A stretch of DNA of 64,000 bases from Pseudomonas songnenensis (GTDB lineage: Bacteria > Pseudomonadota > Gammaproteobacteria > Pseudomonadales > Pseudomonadaceae), in assembly GCF_003696315.1 (NCBI RefSeq), contig NZ_RFFN01000004.1, forward strand, positions 132,673 through 196,672, read 5' to 3'. The position numbers and the translations under genes are program-made. Shown in pieces: positions 17,289 through 25,389 of the stretch (its first letter is position 1; every line of letters starts with the position of its first letter). The notes under the pieces were generated by a model. The model made no database searches and was not told the DNA's origin. It worked only from the letters and a program-made list of their open reading frames with translations.

Positions 17289-19846
17289 CAGAGCACCTCC
17301 TGGGTAAGTGGGATCAGGTGAAGTTCGCTGGCGCGCACCGGCCGACGCTGGCCGCGCTCCTTGACGAAGTGGATGTCCGGGTCGGCGCGCCCGTCGTTGA
17401 CGAAGGTGCGGAAGCGCTTGAGCTTCTCCGGATCGGAGATGGCGTTGGCCCATTCGCACTGGTAGCTGTCGACCACGTGCTGCATCTGGCTCTCCAGCTC
17501 GGCGGCGAGGTTCAGGCTGTCGTCGAGGATGACGCCCTTCAGGTAGTCCAGGCCGCCTTCCAGGCTTTCGCGCCAGACCGAGGTGCGCTGCAGCTTGTCG
17601 GCGGTGCGCACGTAGAACATCAAGACGCGGTCGATGATGCGGATCAGCGTTTCGTCGTCGAGGTCGGTGGCGAACAGTTCGGCATGCCGCGGGCGCATGC
17701 CGCCGTTGCCGCAGATGTAGAGGTTCCAGCCCTTGTCGGTGGCGATCACGCCGATGTCCTTGCTCTGCGCCTCGGCGCATTCGCGGGTACAGCCCGATAC
17801 GGCGAACTTGATTTTGTGCGGGGCACGCAGGCCCTTGTAGCGGTCCTCCAGGCGCAGCGCCATGCCGACGCTGTCCTGCACGCCGTAACGGCACCAGGTA
17901 CTGCCGACGCAGGATTTCACCGTGCGCAGGCTCTTGCCGTAGGCGTGACCGGTCTCGAAGCCGGCGGCGATCAGCTCGCCCCAGATGTCCGGCAGTTCGT
18001 GCAGCTGAGCGCCGAACAGGTCGATGCGCTGGCCGCCGGTGATCTTGGTGTAGAGGTCGTATTTCTTCGCCACCTGGCCGATGGCGATCAGCCCCTCGGG
18101 GGTGATCTCACCACCCGGGATGCGCGGCACCACCGAGTAGGTGCCGTTCTTCTGCATGTTGGCCATGAAGGTGTCGTTGGTGTCCTGCAGCGGAATCAGC
18201 GCCGGATCGGTGATCGGCTGGTTCCAGCACGAGGCCAGGATCGAACCCACCGTCGGCTTGCAGATGTCGCAGCCGACATGGCCGCGGCCGTGCTTGGCCA
18301 GCAGTTCGGTGAAGCTCTGGATGCCCTCGACGCGGACGATGCCGTAGAGCTCCTGGCGGGTGTAGGCGAAGTGTTCGCAAAGGCTCTTGTCCACCGCCAC
18401 GCCGCGCGCCGCCAGTTCGGCGTCGAACACCAGCTTGAGCAGCGCGTTGCAGCCGCCGCAGCCGGTGGCCGCCTTGGTCGCGGCCTTGAGTTCGCCGAGG
18501 TCGGTGACGCCAGCGTCGACCTGGCAGCACACCGCGCCCTTGCTGACGTTGTGACAGGAGCAGATGGTCGCGCTGGCCGGCAGGGCGTCCGGGCCAAGCG
18601 TCGGCGCGCCCTCGGTCTGCGGCAGGATCAGCCCGGACGGATCGGCCGGCAGCTTGATGCCGTTCTGCGCGTACTGCAGCAGGGTGTCGTAGTAGCTGTT
18701 GTCACCGACCAGCACCGCGCCGAGCACGGTCTTGCCATCGGCGGAGACGACCAGGCGGCGGTAGCTGGCGCTGGCCTCGTCGATGAAACGGTAGCTCCGG
18801 CTGCCTGGGGTCGCGCCATGAGCGTCACCGATGGAGCCGACATCCACGCCGAGCAGCTTGAGCTTGGTCGACATGTCGGCACCGAGGAACGGCGTATGCG
18901 CTGCGTCGGCCAGCTGCGCGGCAACGCAGCGGGCCATGCTGTAGCCCGGGGCGACCAGGCCGAACACGCTGCCGTTCCAGCTGGCGCATTCGCCGATGGC
19001 GAAGATCGCCGGGTCCGAGGTACGGCAATCACTGTCGACCACCACGCCGCCGCGCGCCGCCAGTTCCAGGCCGCAGTCACGGGCCAGGGCGTCCTGCGGG
19101 CGAATGCCGGCGGAAAACACGATCAGGTCGGTTTCGAGAAACTCGCCGTCCTGGAAGACCATGCGGTAGGCGTATTGCTCGCCGACGATGATTTCCTGGG
19201 TGGCACGCGACAGGTGCACGCCGACACCCAGCGCCTCGATGCGTGCCTTCAGCGCCGCGCCGCCGGCATCGTCCAGCTGCACAGGCATCAGCCGCGGAGC
19301 GAACTCGACCACGTGGGCTTCCAGGCCGAGGGACTTGAGGGCGTTGGCCGCTTCCAGGCCGAGCAGGCCTCCGCCGACCACCACACCGCGGCGTGCGCCG
19401 GTTGCGGCCGCGCGGATGTCGTCGAGATCCTCGAGGGTGCGGTAGACCAGCCGCGAGTTGCCTTCGGCACCGGGAATCGGTGGCACGAAGGGGTAGGAGC
19501 CGGTGGCCAGGATCAGCTTGTCGTAGGGCTGGCGGCCGTTGCCGGTGACCACTTGCTTGCGCTCGCGGTCGATCTCCAGCACCTGCTCGCCCAGGTGGGC
19601 CTGAACGCCGTGGCGGCTGTAGTAGTCGGCTTCGCACATCGCCAACGACTCGGCATCGCGGCCGCCGAAGTACTCGGACAGGTGCACGCGATCGTAGGCG
19701 CGCTGGCGCTCCTCACCGAACACGTGCACGTCGTAGCGGGCGAGGGCGTCCTGTTCGATCAGCTGTTCGATGCAGTGATGCCCGACCATGCCGTTGCCGA
19801 CGATGACCAATGTCTCGTGCTTGAGCGGGGTGACGGTTGAACTCAT
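17288..19846 (-). CDS. nirB: Nitrite reductase (NADH) large subunit
   Basis: This 852-residue catalytic subunit of assimilatory NADH-nitrite reductase reduces nitrite to ammonium with six electrons. From the N-terminus it has an FAD/NAD-binding oxidoreductase module (VIVGNGMVGHHC, then GARRGVVVGGGLLGLEAAN). A BFD-like [2Fe-2S] domain follows (CSCHNVSKGAVCCQ and GCGGC). The ferredoxin-like/sulphite reductase halves bind siroheme and [4Fe-4S] (CVGSTWCRYG, CTRECAEAQSKD, LYICGNGG). The start at 19846 has a GAGAGGAAAGG ribosome binding site. A long 5' leader with a terminator and hexaloop hairpins and a sigma-54 promoter precede it. Confidence 0.95.
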   Translation of the reverse strand: MSSTVTPLKHETLVIVGNGMVGHHCIEQLIEQDALARYDVHVFGEERQRAYDRVHLSEYFGGRDAESLAMCEADYYSRHGVQAHLGEQVLEIDRERKQVVTGNGRQPYDKLILATGSYPFVPPIPGAEGNSRLVYRTLEDLDDIRAAATGARRGVVVGGGLLGLEAANALKSLGLEAHVVEFAPRLMPVQLDDAGGAALKARIEALGVGVHLSRATQEIIVGEQYAYRMVFQDGEFLETDLIVFSAGIRPQDALARDCGLELAARGGVVVDSDCRTSDPAIFAIGECASWNGSVFGLVAPGYSMARCVAAQLADAAHTPFLGADMSTKLKLLGVDVGSIGDAHGATPGSRSYRFIDEASASYRRLVVSADGKTVLGAVLVGDNSYYDTLLQYAQNGIKLPADPSGLILPQTEGAPTLGPDALPASATICSCHNVSKGAVCCQVDAGVTDLGELKAATKAATGCGGCNALLKLVFDAELAARGVAVDKSLCEHFAYTRQELYGIVRVEGIQSFTELLAKHGRGHVGCDICKPTVGSILASCWNQPITDPALIPLQDTNDTFMANMQKNGTYSVVPRIPGGEITPEGLIAIGQVAKKYDLYTKITGGQRIDLFGAQLHELPDIWGELIAAGFETGHAYGKSLRTVKSCVGSTWCRYGVQDSVGMALRLEDRYKGLRAPHKIKFAVSGCTRECAEAQSKDIGVIATDKGWNLYICGNGGMRPRHAELFATDLDDETLIRIIDRVLMFYVRTADKLQRTSVWRESLEGGLDYLKGVILDDSLNLAAELESQMQHVVDSYQCEWANAISDPEKLKRFRTFVNDGRADPDIHFVKERGQRRPVRASELHLIPLTQEVL

Positions 19847-19892
19847 AGCCTTTCCTCTCGAGCGGCTGCGGCACGCGGCCGGCAAAACGCAA

Positions 19893-19930
19893 AAAGGCGC
19901 CTGGAGCTGGGGTCAGCTCCAGGCGCCTTT
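19893..19930 (-). terminator. Strong leader terminator upstream of nirB
   Basis: Perfect 17-base arms (19893-19909 and 19914-19930) are separated by a 4-base loop. On the minus strand the second arm runs into a TTTTT tract (19891-19895) followed by GCGTTTT. This is a textbook intrinsic terminator placed about 45 bases before the nirB start, so it must be overcome for nirB to be expressed. Its 5' arm overlaps a competing hexaloop hairpin (19919-19936), consistent with regulated antitermination. Confidence 0.85.
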
Positions 19931-20027
19931 GCCTGGTTTCAAAGATGTCGTGGGGGTGATTGGCCTGGCGTCGTTGCCTGGTTCACCCGGTCCCGTGCCT
20001 GCTGGCGGGCGGTCGTCGCTGACTGCC
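19919..20027 (-). promoter_or_regulatory. ANTAR-type (NasT) antiterminator hairpins in the nirB leader
   Basis: Reading the minus-strand transcript, three hairpins each have a six-base loop with A at position 1 and G at position 4, the reported recognition rule for ANTAR proteins. Hairpin 1 (20027-20008) is GGCAGTC, loop AGCGAC, GACCGCC, with one A-C mismatch. Hairpin 2 (19981-19964) is CCAGGC, loop AACGAC, GCCAGG, with one A-A mismatch. Hairpin 3 (19936-19919) is CCAGGC, loop AAAGGC, GCCTGG, perfect, and it uses the 5' arm of the terminator, so the two cannot form together. The linkers are 26 and 27 bases. A NasT-type protein, encoded outside the window, would bind and prevent termination when nitrate or nitrite is present. 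Confidence 0.75.
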
Positions 20028-20067
20028 TGGGACGTGCTGCCGTGCTGGCAGCTGTTGCAAGGGAGTT

Positions 20068-20083
20068 AGCAGGTTGCGTGCCA
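20068..20083 (-). promoter_or_regulatory. Sigma-54 (-24/-12) promoter of the nirBD operon
   Basis: On the minus strand the sequence TGGCACGCAACCTGCT matches the RpoN consensus TGGCACG-N4-TTGCW at 11 of its 12 specified positions, with the essential GG and GC exactly 10 bases apart. Transcription would begin near 20057, giving a leader of about 210 bases that contains the antiterminator hairpins. This implies NtrC-type nitrogen control of nitrite assimilation. I could not find a full NtrC palindrome in the next 150 bases. Confidence 0.8.
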
Positions 20084-20236
20084 GCTGTCCCGGGGCACCG
20101 CTGCAACCCCCGGCCGGCGGGCCCGTGCGGGCTTGTCCGGGGGTGCGAATCGCCGCCGGCCGCGCGAGGCGGTTGAACCACTTCGGTGCGAAATGGGCTG
20201 TGCGCTCACTGCTTTGGGGCGATTCGCGCGCGGCGC

Positions 20237-20995
20237 TCAGCCGCCGAAAGCCTCGCGAACGAGCTGCGGCAAGGCCTGGCCGGCGGGCAGGGCGAGCAGG
20301 TGTTCGTGTGCACTCTGCGGCGCCTCGCCCTGTGGGTTGACATGCACCAGCGTGGCGCCGGCGGCCCGCGCCAGATGCGGCACTTCAGCGGCGGGATAGA
20401 CTACCCCTGAGGTGCCGACCGACAGCAGCAGGTCGCACGCCTGTGCAGCCGCGAAGGCGGCGCGCAACGCATCGCCCGGCAGGCTCTCGCCGAACCAGAC
20501 CACGCCGGGCCGCAGGCGTCCGCCGCAGTGGCCGCAGCGCGGCGGTTCGAGACGACGTCCGGCTTCGGGTTCGTCCGGTGCGGGCAGCGGCTCGGCTGGC
20601 TCACGGGCGCAGGCGAAGCAGCGTGGCCGGTGCAGGCTGCCGTGCAGGTGGATCACCTCGCGGCTGCCGGCGCGTTCGTGCAGGTCGTCGACGTTCTGCG
20701 TGATCAGCGTCAGTTGCGGCACATGGCCGGCGAGTTCGGCGATGGCCATGTGCGCGGGGTTCGGCCGGGCCTGGAGAACCTTCATCCGGCGCCACTCGTA
20801 CCAGCCCCAGACCAGCGCCGGATCGCGACGAAAGGCGTCGGCGGTGGCCAGTTCGCCCGGATCGAAACGCTCCCACAAGCCGGTGAGCGCATCGCGAAAG
20901 GTCGGGATGCCGCTCTCGGCGGAGACGCCGGCACCGGTGAACACCACGACATGGCGCGCTGCGCGCAGGGACGAAAGCAGAGAGGCTGGGATCAC
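20237..20995 (-). CDS. cobB: Sir2-family NAD-dependent protein deacylase
   Basis: This 252-residue sirtuin removes acyl groups from lysines using NAD. It has the Rossmann motif FTGAGVSAESGIPTFRD, the TQNVDDLHERAG motif and the catalytic HLHGSL histidine. Four zinc cysteines are present (CFAC and CGHC), and the NAD-binding GTSGVVYPAA segment follows. The WYEWRR segment keeps the Tyr-x-x-Arg pair that in class III sirtuins (CobB, SIRT5) favours succinyl and malonyl lysine, so it may act on these as well as on acetyl groups. It is a single gene. Its 3' end faces the nirB promoter region. Confidence 0.9.
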   Translation of the reverse strand: MIPASLLSSLRAARHVVVFTGAGVSAESGIPTFRDALTGLWERFDPGELATADAFRRDPALVWGWYEWRRMKVLQARPNPAHMAIAELAGHVPQLTLITQNVDDLHERAGSREVIHLHGSLHRPRCFACAREPAEPLPAPDEPEAGRRLEPPRCGHCGGRLRPGVVWFGESLPGDALRAAFAAAQACDLLLSVGTSGVVYPAAEVPHLARAAGATLVHVNPQGEAPQSAHEHLLALPAGQALPQLVREAFGG

Positions 20996-21136
20996 GGTCG
21001 GCTCCGGTTGCTTGGCGACCGGTCATCAATACCACCGCTTTGCCATCGCGCAAAAGCCGTCTGGCTGTTCAGTCGACGGGCCTTTTGCGAGGGGCCGCTA
21101 CCATCCAGCCGGCTGCGCGCTCCATCTGTCACCTCC

Positions 21137-21150
21137 TTGACGGGGGTCAA
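21137..21150 (+). promoter_or_regulatory. Anr/Dnr (FNR-family) box upstream of the HemN-like gene
   Basis: TTGAC-GGGG-GTCAA is a perfect 14-base palindrome fitting the FNR-family consensus TTGAT-N4-ATCAA with one symmetric change per half. It ends 63 bases before the HemN-like start codon, a normal position for activation. Anr or Dnr control is expected for anaerobic haem synthesis genes in Pseudomonas. Confidence 0.65.
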
Positions 21151-21213
21151 CGCCATCGGCGGCGGGTCGCGGATGATGCCGGCTAAAGCGATATTCGATG
21201 CCGGGAGGCTCTT

Positions 21214-22551
21214 ATGCTTGGCTCAGTGAACTGGGACGACGCCCTGGTACAACGCTACGGACGCATCGGGCAGCTGCATTGCAGCTACCCGGCTGCCGTC
21301 GATTTCAGTGATCGCATCGCGCCGCTGGATCTGCTGCGGGCGCTGCGCGACAGCCGTCGGGCTGGGCGCGCGCTTTCCCTTTCGCTGCAGCAGCCCGGTG
21401 GTGCCCGACTGTTGCCAGAAGAAGTTGCGGCCTACCTGGTGCGCCTGGAGCGCGAGATCGAACAGCTCGGCTGCCACGCCGGCCCGCTGCAAGTGGTCGA
21501 GCAATTGCACCTGAGCGTCGGCTCCCTGAGCATCGACAACCTGCGGCATCTGCTGGGGCTGCTCAAATCGCGCTTCCATTTCGCCGAACCCGGTGCGGCC
21601 AGCTTCACCGCCGAGGTCGAGCTGGCCCATGCCGACTGGCCGCTGATCGGTGCACTGCATGAACTGGGGTTCAATCAGCTCAGCGTCAGCGTGCCGGATC
21701 TGCGCGCCGATGACGGTTGCACCGTGGAGTACTTCCGCAGCTCGGCGCGCATCCGTGCAGTGATCGAGGCGGCCCATGCGCTGCACTACCGTTCGGTGAA
21801 TCTCGATCTCGGCTACGGCAGGTCCTGGCAGACCCCGGCGAGCTTCGCGCGCAAGCTGGCTTCCATCATCGAGTTGGCACCCGATCAGGTAACCATGTTC
21901 GATTACCGGGACGTCGCCCCGGCGGGCTCGACCGCCGCAGGACGTCTGGGACTGGCGTCAGCGGCGGATACCCTGGCGATGTACCGGCATGGTGTCGAGC
22001 AGCTGAGCGCTGCGGGTTATCGCTATATCGGGCTGGGCAAATTCGTCCTGCCCCATGATGACCTGGCCATGGCTCAGGAGATCGGCGCGCTGCACCACGA
22101 TATCGTCGGCTACACACTGCATGGCGACTGCGATCACCTCGGTCTTGGCGTCGGCGCCATCAGCCGCGTCGGCGGTCTGTACTCGCAGAACGCCGCTGCG
22201 GTGCAGGGTTATCAGCTGGCCCTTGATCAGGGGCAGCTGCCAACTGTCTGCGGCCTGCACGCCGGTCATGTCGATCAACTGCAGCGCTTGCTGTGCGAGC
22301 GTCTGCTCTGCACGTTCGAGCTGGATTTCGACGCGCTGGCGCGGCACAGCGGTGTGGATGTGCGGCAACGCTATGCCGGGCACTGGCCAGCGCTGCGGCA
22401 ATTGCATGTAGACGGCGTGATCGTGCTGAGCGACGACGGCCTGGTGATACCGCCCCACGCCCGGCTGCTGGTGGCCGCGGTGTGTGCAGCATTCGAGCAG
22501 CCCAGCGACCTGTACATGGGGCATTCGGTTGGAAGCGGCGGGCGGCGCTGA
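21214..22551 (+). CDS. HemN-like protein lacking the radical-SAM cysteine motif
   Basis: The 445-residue protein aligns end to end with oxygen-independent coproporphyrinogen III oxidase (HemN, about 457). Matching segments are NWDDALVQRYGRIGQLHCSYP, VNLDLGYGRSWQTPASFARKL, GYRYIGLGKFVLPHDDLAMAQ, LHGDCDHLGLGVGAISRVGGLYSQN and LICTF-like LLCTFELDF. HemN normally carries the iron-sulphur motif CxxxCxxC just after the LSLYIHIPF segment. Here that position (about residues 55-70) reads LSLSLQQPGGARLLPE, with no cysteine and apparently several residues deleted. The SAM-binding GGGTPT segment is replaced by LSVGSLS. It cannot be a standard radical-SAM enzyme. It may be a haem or porphyrin-binding or regulatory paralogue. 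The frame is intact, with a GGGAGG ribosome binding site, so it is not an obvious pseudogene. Confidence 0.8.
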   Translation: MLGSVNWDDALVQRYGRIGQLHCSYPAAVDFSDRIAPLDLLRALRDSRRAGRALSLSLQQPGGARLLPEEVAAYLVRLEREIEQLGCHAGPLQVVEQLHLSVGSLSIDNLRHLLGLLKSRFHFAEPGAASFTAEVELAHADWPLIGALHELGFNQLSVSVPDLRADDGCTVEYFRSSARIRAVIEAAHALHYRSVNLDLGYGRSWQTPASFARKLASIIELAPDQVTMFDYRDVAPAGSTAAGRLGLASAADTLAMYRHGVEQLSAAGYRYIGLGKFVLPHDDLAMAQEIGALHHDIVGYTLHGDCDHLGLGVGAISRVGGLYSQNAAAVQGYQLALDQGQLPTVCGLHAGHVDQLQRLLCERLLCTFELDFDALARHSGVDVRQRYAGHWPALRQLHVDGVIVLSDDGLVIPPHARLLVAAVCAAFEQPSDLYMGHSVGSGGRR

Positions 22552-22574
22552 AGCCTGGCCCGCCTTATCAGTAG

Positions 22575-24068
22575 CTAGACGGTGAAGCGCCCGCTCAGGC
22601 CGCCCAGGCGGCCTGCCAGCTCATGCAGCTGGCGGCCGTCGTGGTCCAGCTGGCTGGCATCGCCGGCGTTGCGTTCGGCAACCTGCTGAACGCTCTGCAG
22701 ATGGCGGCCCATATCGGCCGAAACGGCGGTCTGTTGGTGGGTTGCCGCTGCAATCATTTCGTTCATCTGGCTGATCGCCTCGATCTCGCTGGCGATGGCG
22801 TCCAGCAGGGCAGTGGTCTGCTGGCTGCTGCTGACGCAGCGACCGACACTGTCACGGCTGTTCTGCATCGCATCGGTAGCCTTGCGGCTGCCCTGCTGCA
22901 GACGGCTGATGATGCCCTGGATTTCGGTCGTGGAGGCGGCGGTCTTCTGCGCCAGATTGCGCACCTCGTCGGCGACCACGGCGAAGCCGCGGCCCTGCTC
23001 GCCGGCCCGTGCGGCCTCGATGGCTGCATTGAGAGCGAGCAGGTTGGTCTGCTCGGCGATGGTGCGGATCACCTCCAGCACCCGGTCGATCTGCTCCGAT
23101 TGCGCGGCCAGATCCTGCACCAGTCGGTCGGTGCCTTCGATGTGTTCGGCGAGGGTGCCGATCTCGCTGCGCACGCCGCTCACGGCATTACGGCCGTCGC
23201 TGGCCTTCTGGCTGGCGCCCTGTGCGGCCTGGGCGGCACGATCAGCGTGGCCGGCGACGTCGTCGATGGCCACGGTCATCTGCTGCATGGCGTCGACCAT
23301 GTAAGCGGTTTCGTCCAGCTGCCGGCTCGCACCGTCGCGCATCTGCCGTGTGGCTTCGCTGAGGTTGGCTGCAGTGCCGCCCAGGCCGGCGGTGTCACGA
23401 ACCACCGCGCCGACCAGTTCGCCCAGCTGATCGAGCAGGTGGTTGAAACGCTGGGTGACCGGTCCGCTGGCCTTGCTGCGATAGCTCAGGTCGATGCGTT
23501 CGGGATGCGCGGTGATGGCGGCGGCCGCGCCGAGCAATGCCTCGCCTTCGCGAGCCTCGGCGTTGGCGCGGATCGCCAGGTAGATCAGGATTGCGCTTTC
23601 CAGGACTACGTAGAACGCGTGCAGGAACACCTCGCCCCAGTTGCCATCGGGTATCAGAAAGACGCCGGCACCCTGTTGCTGCAGTGCGAAAAAGCTCAGG
23701 TGATGCACGGCAATGGTCGCTGCCGCGACCACGATTGGCAGCCAGTCGCGGTAGTAAACCAGGAAGGCCAGCAGGGCGAAGATGCCAAAGTGCATTTCCA
23801 GCAGGCCGTGTGCCTGGTTGATGTGCAGCGCGGAGAGCACCATGAACGCCGCGCCGATCACGCAGCGCAGCAGGCGCTGGCCGGGTATCAGCATGTGCAG
23901 CGTCGTCACCGCGACAGCCGTGAGCCCGCCAATGACGAATGCCTGGGCCCAGTTGCCGTAGAACGCCGCGATCGCGAAGGAATAGACCACCAGAAACCAG
24001 ATGACACCGAGCATGATGCGATCGGCCTTCAGGTAGTGCGCTTGCAGCGTGACGCTTTCGGTGTTCAT
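22575..24068 (-). CDS. Methyl-accepting chemotaxis protein with multi-span membrane sensor
   Basis: This 497-residue chemoreceptor has an N-terminal part (about 1-180) with about six hydrophobic helices and very short loops in place of a large periplasmic ligand domain. A HAMP-like linker follows (about 185-240). The cytoplasmic signalling domain carries the hairpin tip [38 protein letters not shown]. Histidines lie in or next to the helices ([23 protein letters not shown]), so it could sense a membrane-associated or redox signal, possibly through bound haem. No chemotaxis genes are adjacent. It ends 23 bases from the convergent HemN-like gene. Confidence 0.88.
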   Translation of the reverse strand: MNTESVTLQAHYLKADRIMLGVIWFLVVYSFAIAAFYGNWAQAFVIGGLTAVAVTTLHMLIPGQRLLRCVIGAAFMVLSALHINQAHGLLEMHFGIFALLAFLVYYRDWLPIVVAAATIAVHHLSFFALQQQGAGVFLIPDGNWGEVFLHAFYVVLESAILIYLAIRANAEAREGEALLGAAAAITAHPERIDLSYRSKASGPVTQRFNHLLDQLGELVGAVVRDTAGLGGTAANLSEATRQMRDGASRQLDETAYMVDAMQQMTVAIDDVAGHADRAAQAAQGASQKASDGRNAVSGVRSEIGTLAEHIEGTDRLVQDLAAQSEQIDRVLEVIRTIAEQTNLLALNAAIEAARAGEQGRGFAVVADEVRNLAQKTAASTTEIQGIISRLQQGSRKATDAMQNSRDSVGRCVSSSQQTTALLDAIASEIEAISQMNEMIAAATHQQTAVSADMGRHLQSVQQVAERNAGDASQLDHDGRQLHELAGRLGGLSGRFTV

Positions 24069-24099
24069 GGAATGCTCCGGATGAAGTTACGCATGGCCG

Positions 24100-25389
24100 T
24101 TATCGGTTGCCGTCCGAACCGCTTGATCCGGCATACAGCGGTTTCCGACGAGCGCCCGGTTTAGCCAGCAATAGTTGTGCGGTGCCGATGGCGCGCTCGA
24201 TGAAGCCGCCTTCGCAGTAGCACAGGTAGAACTCCCAGAGCCGGTAGAAATAGTCGTCATAGCCATGGCGCTCCAGCTCGCTGCGGGCGCGGCGGAAGTT
24301 CTCGTGCCACAGGCGCAGGGTGCGTGCGTAGTGCTCGCCAAAGTCCTCCATGTGCAGCAGGTTCATGTCGGTGTCCTGCGAGACAACGTTGAGCATCCGA
24401 TGCAGTGACGGCAGTGCGCCGCCGGGGAAGATGTAGCGTTGGATGAAGTCGACATTGCGCCGGGCCTGTTCGTAACGCTGGTCGCGGATGGTGATGGCCT
24501 GCAGCAGCATCAGACCGTCGTCCTTGAGCAGGCGCGAGCATTGGCGGAAATAGGTCGGCAGGAAATCATGGCCGACCGCTTCGATCATCTCGATGGATAC
24601 CAGCTTGTCGAACCGGCCCTCGAGATCGCGGTAGTCCTGCAGCAGCAGGGTGATGCGGTCCTGCAGTCCCTGTTCTTCGATGCGCCGCTGGGTGTAGGCG
24701 AACTGTTCGCGCGACAGCGTGGTGGTCGTCACCCTGCAGCCGCGATGGGTGGCGGCATAGAGCGCCATGCTGCCCCAGCCGGTGCCGATCTCCAGCAGAT
24801 GGTCTTCGGGCTGCAGGTCGAGCTTTTCGCAGATCCGCTCGAGCTTGTGCAGCTGGGCCTGCTCCAGATCCTGCCCGGGGCTGGTGAACATCGCCGCCGA
24901 GTACATCATGGTCGGGTCGAGAAACTGCTCGAACAGCTCGTTGCCAAGGTCGTAATGCGCGGCGATGTTGCGCTGCGAGCCGCTGCGGGTGTTGCGGTTG
25001 AGCCAGTGCAGGGCCTTGATCACCGGCTGGCCGAACAGCGCCAGGCTGCCGCGCTCGATGCTGTCCAGCACATCCAGGTTGGCCACGAACAGGCGGATCA
25101 CCGCGGTCAGCTCCGGGCTGTGCCAGTAGCCATGGATGTAAGCCTCACCGGCGCCGATCGAGCCGCGGGCGGCGATCAGGCCCCAGGCTGCGCCGTCGAC
25201 GACATGGATTTCAGCCTGCAATGGACTGGCCAGGTCGCCGAACAGCTGGCACTCGCCGCCGAAACGCAAGGTCAGCTGGCCGTGGCGCAGCTTTTCCAGC
25301 TGGCGCAATACCGTGCGGCGCAACAGACCGCTGGCCAGCCCCTTGCTGGCCAGCGGATGGGCTTTGACAGTCAGGCTAGGACTCTTCAT
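24100..25389 (-). CDS. Cyclopropane-fatty-acid-synthase-like SAM methyltransferase
   Basis: This 429-residue methyltransferase of the Cfa family has the SAM-binding motif LEIGTGWGSMALYAA, the GCRVTTTTLSREQ segment, YRDLEGRFDKLVSIEMIEAVG and the FIQRYIFPGG motif. Such enzymes methylate double bonds of membrane phospholipid acyl chains. Its place at the end of a photolyase/LitR operon, with an FAD oxidoreductase, matches the light- or singlet-oxygen-induced methyltransferase called UfaM in furan fatty acid synthesis, rather than housekeeping Cfa. The start at 25389 overlaps the DUF1365 gene by 14 bases. Confidence 0.85.
   Translation of the reverse strand: MKSPSLTVKAHPLASKGLASGLLRRTVLRQLEKLRHGQLTLRFGGECQLFGDLASPLQAEIHVVDGAAWGLIAARGSIGAGEAYIHGYWHSPELTAVIRLFVANLDVLDSIERGSLALFGQPVIKALHWLNRNTRSGSQRNIAAHYDLGNELFEQFLDPTMMYSAAMFTSPGQDLEQAQLHKLERICEKLDLQPEDHLLEIGTGWGSMALYAATHRGCRVTTTTLSREQFAYTQRRIEEQGLQDRITLLLQDYRDLEGRFDKLVSIEMIEAVGHDFLPTYFRQCSRLLKDDGLMLLQAITIRDQRYEQARRNVDFIQRYIFPGGALPSLHRMLNVVSQDTDMNLLHMEDFGEHYARTLRLWHENFRRARSELERHGYDDYFYRLWEFYLCYCEGGFIERAIGTAQLLLAKPGARRKPLYAGSSGSDGNR

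Noticed and set aside
20084-20236. NtrC enhancer sites upstream of the nirB promoter
   Set aside because: Only scattered GCAC and GTGC half-sites occur. No pair has the expected symmetry and spacing.
21214-22551. Calling the HemN-like gene a pseudogene
   Set aside because: The frame is uninterrupted over the full family length with a good ribosome binding site and an anaerobic control box. Only the radical-SAM motifs are missing, so a changed function is more likely than decay.
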